Part shown: in pieces, positions 1 through 6,268 of the stretch
How positions within the stretch are numbered: position 1 is the first letter of the stretch
How the letters are laid out: each line of letters begins with the position of its first letter
Assembly: GCA_958354085.1 (NCBI GenBank)
Contig: CATWUX010000097.1
Span: forward strand, 1 to 8,348
Origin: an uncultured Oscillospiraceae bacterium
GTDB lineage: Bacteria; Bacillota; Clostridia; Oscillospirales; Acutalibacteraceae
Reading direction: 5' to 3'
Length of the DNA stretch: 8,348 bases
Translations under genes and position numbers: made by a program
Notes under the pieces: generated by a model
The model's database searches: none
What the model saw: only the letters and a program-made list of their open reading frames with translations
What the model was told of the DNA's origin: nothing

Positions 1-383
1 TGGTCGTCGGTCTGGCGCTGCTGCTCGGGCTGTATTTGGTAATCAGCTACTATTTTTCCCATTTTGAAACCATGTACGCTAAAGACCGACAGGCGATGCC
101 CCGTTTTTGCATCGAAGCGACCGCCTGCGGTCGCCTTTGGCCGGCCATCCGCGCCGGCGAAATCTACAAAATCCAGCTTTTGCGGGACAACACGCGCGAC
201 AGCGCCTGCCCCTATGTTCTCGGCATGATCGAGACCATCGACCGGCAAAAAGACTGCTGTATTTTCACTGTCCGCTGCATCAAAACCGTGGGCACCGATT
301 CGTGGGAAACCGCCGGCGAAATGCGCATCGTGACCGACGGTATGCTGACCGTCACGGGAAAGCCGCTGCCATGCAAACTCTAG
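1..383 (+). CDS. C-terminal part of an unrecognised membrane-anchored protein (5' end outside window)
   Basis: The reading frame is open from base 3 to the TAG at 381-383, giving 126 visible residues with no stop upstream, so the gene begins outside the window. A TTG at 36 could serve as a start, but the frame upstream of it already encodes a run of hydrophobic residues (VVGLALLLGLYLVISYYF), which reads as a transmembrane segment and argues for an earlier start. After this segment comes a soluble domain of about 100 residues, alternating hydrophobic and polar as in a beta-rich fold, with several cysteines and no motif I recognise. The likely topology is one N-terminal anchor and a C-terminal domain, probably outside the membrane, but orientation is inferred. 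No terminator is evident between this gene and glpK 85 bp downstream, so read-through is possible. I cannot assign a function. Confidence 0.65.
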   Translation, partial: VVGLALLLGLYLVISYYFSHFETMYAKDRQAMPRFCIEATACGRLWPAIRAGEIYKIQLLRDNTRDSACPYVLGMIETIDRQKDCCIFTVRCIKTVGTDSWETAGEMRIVTDGMLTVTGKPLPCKL

Positions 384-396
384 ACGGAAGATTTCA

Positions 397-425
397 TTGC
401 AAACCTGTGTGGGAAATGATAGACT
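397..425 (+). promoter_or_regulatory. Possible weak sigma-A promoter for glpK
   Basis: A -35-like TTGCAA (397-402) and a -10-like TAGACT (420-425) are separated by 17 bp, and a TG one base before the -10 makes it an extended -10. Each hexamer matches the consensus at only 4 of 6 positions. It lies in the gap between the upstream gene and glpK, about 44 bp before the start codon. Co-transcription with the upstream gene is equally possible. Confidence 0.35.
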
Positions 426-468
426 GTTTTTAGAACAATTTTCCATCGGAAAGGACGGGGAATGACCG

Positions 469-1956
469 ATGAAACCGTATATTCTGGCTTTGGATCAGGG
501 CACGACCAGTTCCCGCGCGATTCTGTTTGACACGCAGCGCCGTATGGTCGCATGCGCGCAAAAGGAGTTTACCCAAATCTACCCGCAGGCAGGCTATGTC
601 GAGCACGACGCGGAGGAAATTTTCGGCTCGCAGGTCGAGGTGATGAACCGTGTGATCCGCGAAAGCGGTATCCCCGCCGGCGAGATCGCCGCCATCGGCA
701 TCACCAATCAGCGGGAGACCACGATCATCTGGGATAAGCGCACCGGCCGCCCCATCTATAACGCGATCGTCTGGCAATGTCGCCGTACTGCGCCGCAATG
801 CGAAAAAATGATTGAGGACGGCTGCGAACGCTATGTGCGCGACAACACCGGTCTGCGCATCGACGCCTATTTTTCCGCTACCAAGATCAAATGGCTGCTG
901 GACAACGTCCCCGGCGCGCGCGAACGCGCCCGGCGCGGCGAGCTGCTGTTCGGCACGGTGGATACCTGGCTGATCTGGCGGCTGACCGGCGGGCGGGTAC
1001 ACGCGACCGATTACACCAACGCGTCCCGCACCATGCTGTTTAACCTCCGCACGCTGGATTGGGATGACAATATACTGTACGAATTGGATATACCGAGATG
1101 TATTTTACCGCAAGTATATCCCTCCTCTCATATTTTCGGTACAACCTGCATCGAAGGGGTAGAAATCCCGATCGCCGCTGCGGCGGGCGATCAACAAGCG
1201 GCGCTGTTCGGGCAGGCATGCTTTGAAAAAGGCGATGTGAAAAACACCTACGGCACCGGCTGCTTTCTGCTGATGAACATCGGCAAGGAGCTGCGTATCA
1301 GCCAGGGCGGCATGATCACCACCCTCTCCGCCGGTACCAGCCGCGACGTGGATTACGTCATGGAGGGCAGCGTGTTTGTGGGCGGCGCGATCGTCCAATG
1401 GCTGCGGGACGAGATGGGGATGATCTCCAGCGCGGCAGAAAGTGAATTTTTTGCCACACAAGTACCGGATAACGGCGGCGTTGCCGTTGTACCGGCCTTT
1501 GCGGGCTTAGGCGCGCCGTATTGGGATATGTATGCGCGCGGCTCGATTCTCGGACTGACACGCGGTACCGGGCGGCTGCACATTATCCGCGCGGCGTTGG
1601 AGGCGATCGCTTATCAGTCAAGGGACGTGATGGACGCGATGGTCGCGGACACCGGCATCCCCATCCGCGCGCTGCGCGTGGACGGCGGCGCGTGCGCAAA
1701 CAATTTTCTTATGCAGTTTCAGGCGGATATTCTCAACTGTGATGTGCTGCGTCCACTCGTACGGGAAACCACGGCGCTGGGGGCGGCGTATCTCGCCGGG
1801 CTGGCGGTCGGCATCTGGAAGGACACCGATGAGATCCGAGAACAATGGACGCTGGAACGCCGCTTCACGCCCGCCTATACGCATGAGCAGCGAACCGCGC
1901 TGCTGCATCAGTGGCACCGCGCGGTGGAGCGCAGCCGGCATTGGCTGGAGTCATGA
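469..1956 (+). CDS. glpK: Glycerol kinase (GlpK), FGGY family
   Basis: This enzyme phosphorylates glycerol with ATP to sn-glycerol 3-phosphate in the cytoplasm, feeding lipid synthesis and glycolysis. At 495 residues it is full length (E. coli GlpK is 502). Residues 9-16 (DQGTTSSR) form the N-terminal ATP-binding loop. R82-E83 and Y134 match the glycerol-binding residues, and D241 in AGDQQAALFGQ is the expected catalytic base. Both FGGY signatures are visible (Y134-N146 and about 358-379), as is the C-terminal GGACANNFLMQFQADIL block at 406-422. The ATG at 469 follows AAGGA/GGGG at 451-460. An oddity is the loop before GVEIPI: it is about three residues shorter than in Bacillus and Enterococcus GlpK and lacks the histidine that HPr phosphorylates there, with C227 nearest to that position. 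Codons 200-226 are AT-richer than the rest. No glpF or glpD is in the window. Confidence 0.97.
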   Translation: MKPYILALDQGTTSSRAILFDTQRRMVACAQKEFTQIYPQAGYVEHDAEEIFGSQVEVMNRVIRESGIPAGEIAAIGITNQRETTIIWDKRTGRPIYNAIVWQCRRTAPQCEKMIEDGCERYVRDNTGLRIDAYFSATKIKWLLDNVPGARERARRGELLFGTVDTWLIWRLTGGRVHATDYTNASRTMLFNLRTLDWDDNILYELDIPRCILPQVYPSSHIFGTTCIEGVEIPIAAAAGDQQAALFGQACFEKGDVKNTYGTGCFLLMNIGKELRISQGGMITTLSAGTSRDVDYVMEGSVFVGGAIVQWLRDEMGMISSAAESEFFATQVPDNGGVAVVPAFAGLGAPYWDMYARGSILGLTRGTGRLHIIRAALEAIAYQSRDVMDAMVADTGIPIRALRVDGGACANNFLMQFQADILNCDVLRPLVRETTALGAAYLAGLAVGIWKDTDEIREQWTLERRFTPAYTHEQRTALLHQWHRAVERSRHWLES

Positions 1957-1996
1957 CTGGCCTATACAATAAAAAATACACAAGCGGAGACAAAGA

Positions 1997-2025
1997 AAAG
2001 CCAGCGCCTTTTAGGCACTGGCTTT
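1997..2025. terminator. Shared hairpin terminator between convergent glpK and the phosphoesterase gene
   Basis: A 12-bp stem (1997-2008 with 2014-2025) closes a 5-nt loop. In minus-strand RNA all 12 pairs form (one G-U) and TTTTCTTT follows, a good intrinsic terminator for the phosphoesterase gene that stops at 2083. In plus-strand RNA there is one A-C mismatch and a shorter T-tract (TTTCTTGTT), still plausible for glpK, which ends at 1956. Confidence 0.85.
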
Positions 2026-2082
2026 CTTGTTCATGATTTGGGGGCAATGCAAATTCCGTATTTCTCTAAACGGCTCAAGCCA

Positions 2083-4971
2083 TCAGGCTGCCATTTCCTT
2101 GCGGCGGCAGAGCAGGAACAAGCCGCCTGCGGAGATCAAAAGAAGTACTGATGCCATACCAAACGAACGCCAATCCCCCGTTTGCGGAGAATCAGAGGGA
2201 TCCGTTGTTCCGGTCGGGTTGGTCGGATCCGTCGGATTAGTCGGGTTGGTCGGATTAGTCGGGTTGGTCGGATCCGTCGGGTTAGTCGGATTGGTCGGGT
2301 TACTCGGATCGGTCGGGTTACTCGGATCGGTCGGATTCACGTCTCCGTTGCTTTCAATCGAGATTTTATCCAACGCAATCGTCCATACCGGACATCCCTC
2401 CGGATAAGACTGCAGCTCCACCTTCAGATACTTGGGCTTGTTGGTCAACGGCGCTTTCGGTGTGATCGTAGCACAATTCCAATACGCGGTAGCCGGATCC
2501 GGCGTCGGGGTAGCATATACGGTTTCCACCGGCGTCCAGGTGATACGATCGTCGGACATATAGACTTTGATATCCCGGCCAAAATCACCGAAGCCTTGTA
2601 CGGCGAGCGCATCCAGAGCAAAGTTGGTAATGTTGTCCACTTGATAAATCAGATACTGCACATCGTTGTTGTTCCGCTTGTTGTATAGGGTTTTGCCGAT
2701 TTCCTTGTTGTTTTCATACTGCCAGCCTTCGGATTTGGCCGTTACTTTCTTGAAGCCGGATTCCATATCGTCCACAAAGGTGCTGGGGCCGTCCGCTCCG
2801 GTTTCCGAACGATACTGTGCAATAGCCTGATCGGCTTTCGCCAGGAAAGCGTTCGCCTGCTCTGCGGTGACAGAAACGGATTTGCCCAGCTCTTCCGCTT
2901 CTTCAATTAACGCCAACAGCGTATTCCGCGTCTCCGTTGTCAGGTCTTTATGGGTCAAATCCAGATTTTGCAGCGCCGCCTTTTTCTGATAAATAGCGAC
3001 GTGCTGGCTATTGCTGCGATAATATTCATACGCCTGAGCCGCATCCGCATCCGACATAGCCGTGCTGTAAAGGCGTACCAGTGAAATGCCGCCGCCAAAG
3101 AACTTGGTGGCCTTCACGTTGCCGGCCGGCTCCCGCGCACCGACGGTGAAGCGGGTAACAATAGGATTATAGTAAATATCGCCGGTTATTTCTTCTGTAT
3201 CAACCAGCACACCATCCACATACAGCTTCATCTGCGTTCCATCGTAGGAAGCCAGTACGTGATGATAGACCGAGGAATCTTTAATCGGATAGCTAACGCC
3301 TTTGTAAGCGGAACCGATCCGGATTTCAGCAACAATGTTTCCGTTCGCATCCACGCCCAGATTGATACCGCCGTTGCGGCGGTTTCCGATGACATCCTGA
3401 GCTGTCAGCGAATCTGTCCGGAAAGCGGCCTCCATCGTCAGCTGCTTCGTGATTTTTGCGATGGTCTCCTCTGTATAAGGATAGCAAAGATAATCGTCCG
3501 AGCCGTCCAAGAGCAGTGCTTTCGCATTGCCGGACGCATCGTCGCCCACAACGCCATCTCCAAACAAAATCACCGGCGCCTTGCTGGGCGAATTATCCAG
3601 CATGGAAACGCTGTAATCGCAGTCCAGTATATCGCCTTTGGCGACACTCGGTGTGGATCCGTCAGCGGCGGACGTCATAAAGGTGAGGGACAGAGGCTTG
3701 CTGGTTTTTCCGAAGGATTCCACAGCGGTTACTTCGATGTTAAAAACAGTTTCCGGAACCAGCGATTTGATCGCAACGGTCTGGGTTTCCGCCATATTGT
3801 TAATATCCAGATAAAAATCCGAGCAATAATAGGTATTGAAGAAAGCGGTTCCCGTGGCCTTGTCGGTGACCTTGACATTATAGCCCTGTACATAATCCAG
3901 ATGGTTGGCCGACGGGAAGGTCAGCGTGCAGGAATCCGCTTTTACATTGGACACCTGCAGCTTGGCGCCGGCAGGAAATTCCGGAGCGATGCGGCTGTCG
4001 GCACGCGCGTCCGTATACTCAAAGGTGCTCTTGCTCAAGGGGAGCGTCAAAGTCCACACATCTTTGATCTGTGTCAGCTCTTTTGCCTTCAGGCGCTTAA
4101 CCTGCATCGAGGACTCCTCAACCTTAAACATCAGCGCTTCCGGAGATGCATAGGCATTGGTAGCCGTGCCGGTTTCCACCACCGTGTAATACAGTGAGGG
4201 AACATGGATGGCGGTGAAATCCTTCTGATAAATGGCGCGCTCATTTTCCAGCGGATAATGGGAATGGCCACTGAAAAACACCACCTGCGGATAGTCGGCC
4301 AACAGGGAGGCAAACGCCGAATTTCCTCTCTGATCGCTGCCGTATACCGTGTTTTTGACCGCTTGATGACACGCAACAAAGATCGGTTTTGCCGGATCAT
4401 CCGCTACCGCGGCATCCAATTGCTGCTTCAGCCAATCCATTGACGTATCGGTAAACGTGCCGTCCAGCCCTTCGCTTTCACTGCTCACGCCGATAAAATG
4501 ATAGCCCTTAATAACCTGATGAGAATTAGGCTCGGCACCCAACATCGTGGAAAAACGTTCCTGCGCCTGCGCGACCGTCAACCCGGACGTGTTCATGGAC
4601 ATATAGTCGTGGTTGCCCATAACCAGAACTTTTGTCGGGGCTTCCTCCGCTGTGGGATATACCGATTTGAAGGCATCGTTAAACCGTTTGTAGGAGGCGA
4701 TTCCGCCATTGTTGGCAATATCTCCCGTTACGATCAAAACATCCACATTGTTTTCTTTGTAATACTGCAATACATTTTTAAAGGTCTCATCGGTCTTGTT
4801 GGCGCCATCATCCGTCAAGTGAACATCGCTCACCACACCCACCGTCAACGGCAGATCGCCGCCGGTCTTTGCCTGATCTCCGGAAGCGAAAACAGAGCAA
4901 TAAGACGTTGTCAAAAGAGACATAGTAACGAGACTTGAACAGATCGCTAGACATACTTTTGATTTCTTCAT
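2083..4971 (-). CDS. Secreted, cell-wall-anchored multidomain metallophosphoesterase with LamG-like domain
   Basis: This 962-residue extracellular protein has a signal peptide (1-29, cleavage likely after VFA). A calcineurin-like phosphoesterase domain follows (about 41-265) with the full metal-ligand set: D49-x-H51, G83-D84, G119-N-H-D122, H202 and G235-H-S-H238. Next come a fibronectin-III-like stretch (about 335-435), a LamG/concanavalin-like domain (about 445-650), a helical FIVAR-like segment (about 660-721), a probable carbohydrate-binding-type beta domain (about 730-875), an NPT/DPT/DPS repeat linker (879-920), SPQTGD (928-933), a membrane helix and an RRKE tail, i.e. a sortase signal. 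I start it at the ATG at 4971, preceded by AGAGGGG. An upstream in-frame GTG at 5040 is rejected because the promoter (-10 at 5006-5011) lies between the two. The phosphoesterase and sortase calls are firm; the middle domain names are inferred from pattern. The substrate is unknown: nucleotides, phosphodiesters and wall phospho-polymers are all possible. Confidence 0.92.
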   Translation of the reverse strand: MKKSKVCLAICSSLVTMSLLTTSYCSVFASGDQAKTGGDLPLTVGVVSDVHLTDDGANKTDETFKNVLQYYKENNVDVLIVTGDIANNGGIASYKRFNDAFKSVYPTAEEAPTKVLVMGNHDYMSMNTSGLTVAQAQERFSTMLGAEPNSHQVIKGYHFIGVSSESEGLDGTFTDTSMDWLKQQLDAAVADDPAKPIFVACHQAVKNTVYGSDQRGNSAFASLLADYPQVVFFSGHSHYPLENERAIYQKDFTAIHVPSLYYTVVETGTATNAYASPEALMFKVEESSMQVKRLKAKELTQIKDVWTLTLPLSKSTFEYTDARADSRIAPEFPAGAKLQVSNVKADSCTLTFPSANHLDYVQGYNVKVTDKATGTAFFNTYYCSDFYLDINNMAETQTVAIKSLVPETVFNIEVTAVESFGKTSKPLSLTFMTSAADGSTPSVAKGDILDCDYSVSMLDNSPSKAPVILFGDGVVGDDASGNAKALLLDGSDDYLCYPYTEETIAKITKQLTMEAAFRTDSLTAQDVIGNRRNGGINLGVDANGNIVAEIRIGSAYKGVSYPIKDSSVYHHVLASYDGTQMKLYVDGVLVDTEEITGDIYYNPIVTRFTVGAREPAGNVKATKFFGGGISLVRLYSTAMSDADAAQAYEYYRSNSQHVAIYQKKAALQNLDLTHKDLTTETRNTLLALIEEAEELGKSVSVTAEQANAFLAKADQAIAQYRSETGADGPSTFVDDMESGFKKVTAKSEGWQYENNKEIGKTLYNKRNNNDVQYLIYQVDNITNFALDALAVQGFGDFGRDIKVYMSDDRITWTPVETVYATPTPDPATAYWNCATITPKAPLTNKPKYLKVELQSYPEGCPVWTIALDKISIESNGDVNPTDPSNPTDPSNPTNPTNPTDPTNPTNPTNPTNPTDPTNPTGTTDPSDSPQTGDWRSFGMASVLLLISAGGLFLLCRRKEMAA
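2212..2337 (-). repeat. Fourteen-unit 9-bp tandem repeat encoding an NPT/DPT/DPS linker
   Basis: Fourteen consecutive 9-bp units encode NPT, DPT or DPS, giving 42 residues (879-920) of the wall-anchored phosphoesterase. Proline/threonine linkers of this type usually span the cell wall and lift the folded domains to the surface. Units differ by synonymous or single-base changes. Such arrays can change length by slippage in steps of nine bases without breaking the frame. Confidence 0.9.
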
Positions 4972-5005
4972 GTCATAACCCCTCTTGTGATTATTTGATA
5001 TTTTT

Positions 5006-5034
5006 ATTATAAACCGTCGATTCCTTGTTGTAAA
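5006..5034 (-). promoter_or_regulatory. Near-consensus sigma-A promoter of the phosphoesterase gene
   Basis: Read on the minus strand, a -35 TTTACA (5029-5034; 5 of 6) and a perfect -10 TATAAT (5006-5011) are separated by exactly 17 bp. Transcription should begin near 4999, about 28 nt before the ATG at 4971. The region upstream of the -35 (about 5041-5120) is very AT-rich, as in UP elements. This promoter decides the start codon, because it lies downstream of the alternative GTG at 5040. Confidence 0.8.
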
Positions 5035-5140
5035 TTGCACCGATTTTTCTATTTACTTATCCCAATTTCATGTTTAGTAACAAATATATTAGATTATTAG
5101 AAATAAATCTATGCATTTAAACGAGTCCTGTTCTTTGGGC

Positions 5141-5187
5141 AAAGCAAAAGGGCTTGTCGCCTGCTATGCACAGGAGACAAGCCCTTT
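5141..5187 (-). terminator. Intrinsic terminator of the DUF2752-DUF4234 operon
   Basis: A long hairpin pairs 5147-5163 with 5171-5187 around a 7-nt loop, with one mismatch. On the minus strand it is followed by TTTTGCTTT. It lies about 70 bp beyond the stop codon of the DUF4234 gene and ahead of the phosphoesterase promoter, so it separates the two transcription units. On the plus strand the tail is short (CTTTCGGG), so it is mainly a minus-strand terminator. Confidence 0.85.
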
Positions 5188-5257
5188 CGGGAGTCTGAAT
5201 CATTTTGCGGTCAAAAGAGACATTCACGTTTTGGCCGCTTCATTCGCCTAAACCGGC

Positions 5258-5695
5258 TTATTGCACCGGGGGCTGCTGCGGGGGATACTGCACCGGGGGC
5301 TGCTGCGGGAAGAACATCGCATTGTACGCGTTCGCCAGCGCATTGGTGTTTTTAATCAAAATATGCATGGCAACGAATGATCCGATACCGCACAGCAGGG
5401 AACCTACCACCATCCACAGCAGGACGCTGGTGCCGTTCTCGCTGAAGGTCATGCCGTAGCGCGGCGCATTCTGCTGCAGACGGTTGCCCATCTTATAGTA
5501 CCAGTACAAACCGTAAATACCGCAAGTGACCATTGACAGCAAAATCACCACGATGTAGTTGGGACTGTCCTGTCCGTCGCCCTGGCACATTTTGTTGACA
5601 TCCTCAACCCACTGATACCAGAACACGATCCCGTAAATGCCGCAAGTGATGATGCTCAACAGGATCAAGGTCGCCAAGCTTCTTTGTTTTACCAT
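5258..5695 (-). CDS. DUF4234 family integral membrane protein with internal duplication and PQ-rich tail
   Basis: This 145-residue protein has three predicted membrane helices and no known biochemical role. Two near-identical hydrophobic units, 11-27 and 51-67, share ILLS(I/M)(I/V)TCGIYG followed by aromatic residues. This TCGIYG motif is typical of DUF4234, and its presence twice at a 40-residue interval shows an internal duplication. A third helix spans about 90-115. The C-terminus (129-145) is a PQQPPVQ heptapeptide present twice, probably a flexible tail. The ATG at 5695 has a strong AGGAGGG seven bases upstream and overlaps the last 7 bp of the DUF2752 gene, so translation of the two is probably coupled. 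The first start and the family call are solid; any function is unknown. A role in membrane or envelope homeostasis is only a guess from its build. Confidence 0.88.
   Translation of the reverse strand: MVKQRSLATLILLSIITCGIYGIVFWYQWVEDVNKMCQGDGQDSPNYIVVILLSMVTCGIYGLYWYYKMGNRLQQNAPRYGMTFSENGTSVLLWMVVGSLLCGIGSFVAMHILIKNTNALANAYNAMFFPQQPPVQYPPQQPPVQ
5262..5309 (-). repeat. Two 21-bp direct repeats encoding PQQPPVQ
   Basis: Copies at 5262-5282 and 5289-5309 are identical and spaced 27 bp apart, with 6 bp between them. They encode the doubled heptapeptide PQQPPVQ at the extreme C-terminus of the DUF4234 protein. Exact identity at DNA level suggests a recent tandem duplication or slippage. Confidence 0.85.
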
Positions 5696-6147
5696 GAAAA
5701 TACCCTCCTGAAAAACAATAGAATTTTGTAAAGAGCCGCATCCTCAAATCCGGCTCGTATTACCTCGGACGGTGTTGCTGCCAGCCGCACAATGTAAACC
5801 AGTCCAAAAGCCGCAATGAACACGATCAACAAACAGCGGTTGGCACGCTTACCAAGTGAAATATGCCAGACATCCTTATGAAACCCATACAGCGCCGCAG
5901 GGATCACCGTAAAGAACAAAGGATGATACGCAAAGGCCGCCGTAAAATCCAGCCGCAGAGCCGCCAGATGCGCCCGCGTCAGGCCGCAGCCGGGGCACGG
6001 AACGCCAAAGAACCAGCGGATCGGGCATTGTCCCACCACAAATATATATACAGCCAACATCAAAAAAAGACTGCCATGTGCGCAAATAAGACGGCTGATT
6101 TTACCGGATTTTTCGTGCGGCGCCGCCGCACGGGAGAAACGATGCAT
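5689..6147 (-). CDS. DUF2752 family membrane protein
   Basis: This 152-residue protein has about three to four predicted membrane helices (roughly 25-40, 68-88, 104-122 and possibly 135-147). It carries the DUF2752 hallmark: C41-P, then FGVPCPGCGLTRA (47-59) with C51 and C54, then a D-F-x-x-A-F-x-x-H-P motif ending at H75-P76. The conserved cysteines and histidine could bind a metal or form disulfides, but that is inference. The ATG at 6147 has AAAGGAG about seven bases upstream. It is the first gene of an operon with the DUF4234 gene: its stop codon lies inside the start of that gene, a 7-bp overlap. The N-terminal 20 residues are basic and probably cytoplasmic. No biochemical function has been established for the family to my knowledge. 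Confidence 0.9.
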   Translation of the reverse strand: MHRFSRAAAPHEKSGKISRLICAHGSLFLMLAVYIFVVGQCPIRWFFGVPCPGCGLTRAHLAALRLDFTAAFAYHPLFFTVIPAALYGFHKDVWHISLGKRANRCLLIVFIAAFGLVYIVRLAATPSEVIRAGFEDAALYKILLFFRRVFSW

Positions 6148-6191
6148 ACCGGTCTCCTTTCCGCCCGTCGGACTGCCATTTCCTTATTATT

Positions 6192-6220
6192 AGAATACTA
6201 GAGACGGAAGAGTTTGTCAA
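6192..6220 (-). promoter_or_regulatory. Sigma-A promoter of the DUF2752-DUF4234 operon
   Basis: On the minus strand, a perfect -35 TTGACA (6215-6220) is followed 17 bp later by a -10 TATTCT (6192-6197; 4 of 6). It lies about 45 bp upstream of the DUF2752 start codon, so the operon can be transcribed apart from abfA. A second TTGACA occurs at 6239-6244 inside a palindrome but has no well-placed -10. Confidence 0.65.
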
Positions 6221-6232
6221 TATTTTTGCTTG

Positions 6233-6249
6233 GTTTTTTGTCAAAAAAC
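6233..6249. repeat. 17-nt palindrome just past the abfA stop codon
   Basis: A perfect odd palindrome has arms of 8 nt (G, six T, G) around one central base. It starts 20 bp beyond the abfA stop codon, just upstream of the next promoter. It could act as a weak terminator for abfA or as an operator for the downstream operon. The stem is nearly all A-T with almost no loop, so a normal intrinsic terminator is doubtful. Confidence 0.45.
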
Positions 6250-6268
6250 GTCGTTTGAGCAGGATGGC

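Noticed and set aside
430..1002. 190-codon minus-strand open frame over the 5' part of glpK
   Set aside because: Antisense to conserved FGGY motifs; a typical GC-rich shadow frame.
2027..2407. Plus-strand open frame with a glycine-valine-leucine repeat
   Set aside because: It is the antisense shadow of the NPT/DPT repeat of the phosphoesterase gene. It has no ribosome binding site and overlaps the terminator.
3259..4197. 312-codon open frame on the plus strand opposite the phosphoesterase
   Set aside because: It lies wholly inside a gene with a complete active site and signal peptide. The translation has no recognisable domain and reads like the complement of the coding strand.
469..4971. 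Functional link between glpK and the convergent phosphoesterase as a glycerophosphodiester pathway
   Set aside because: The genes converge on a shared terminator, have separate promoters and nothing in the phosphoesterase shows that specificity, so it is speculation only.
4972..5040. N-terminal extension of the phosphoesterase to the GTG at 5040
   Set aside because: It contains the -10 hexamer and puts 23 polar residues before a normal signal peptide. The ATG at 4971 has a good AGAGGGG site.
5033..5043. 11-nt match (AATTGCACCGA) between the phosphoesterase promoter region and the inverted repeat at 8014-8024
   Set aside because: Several 11-nt matches are expected by chance in a window of this size, and no longer similarity surrounds it.
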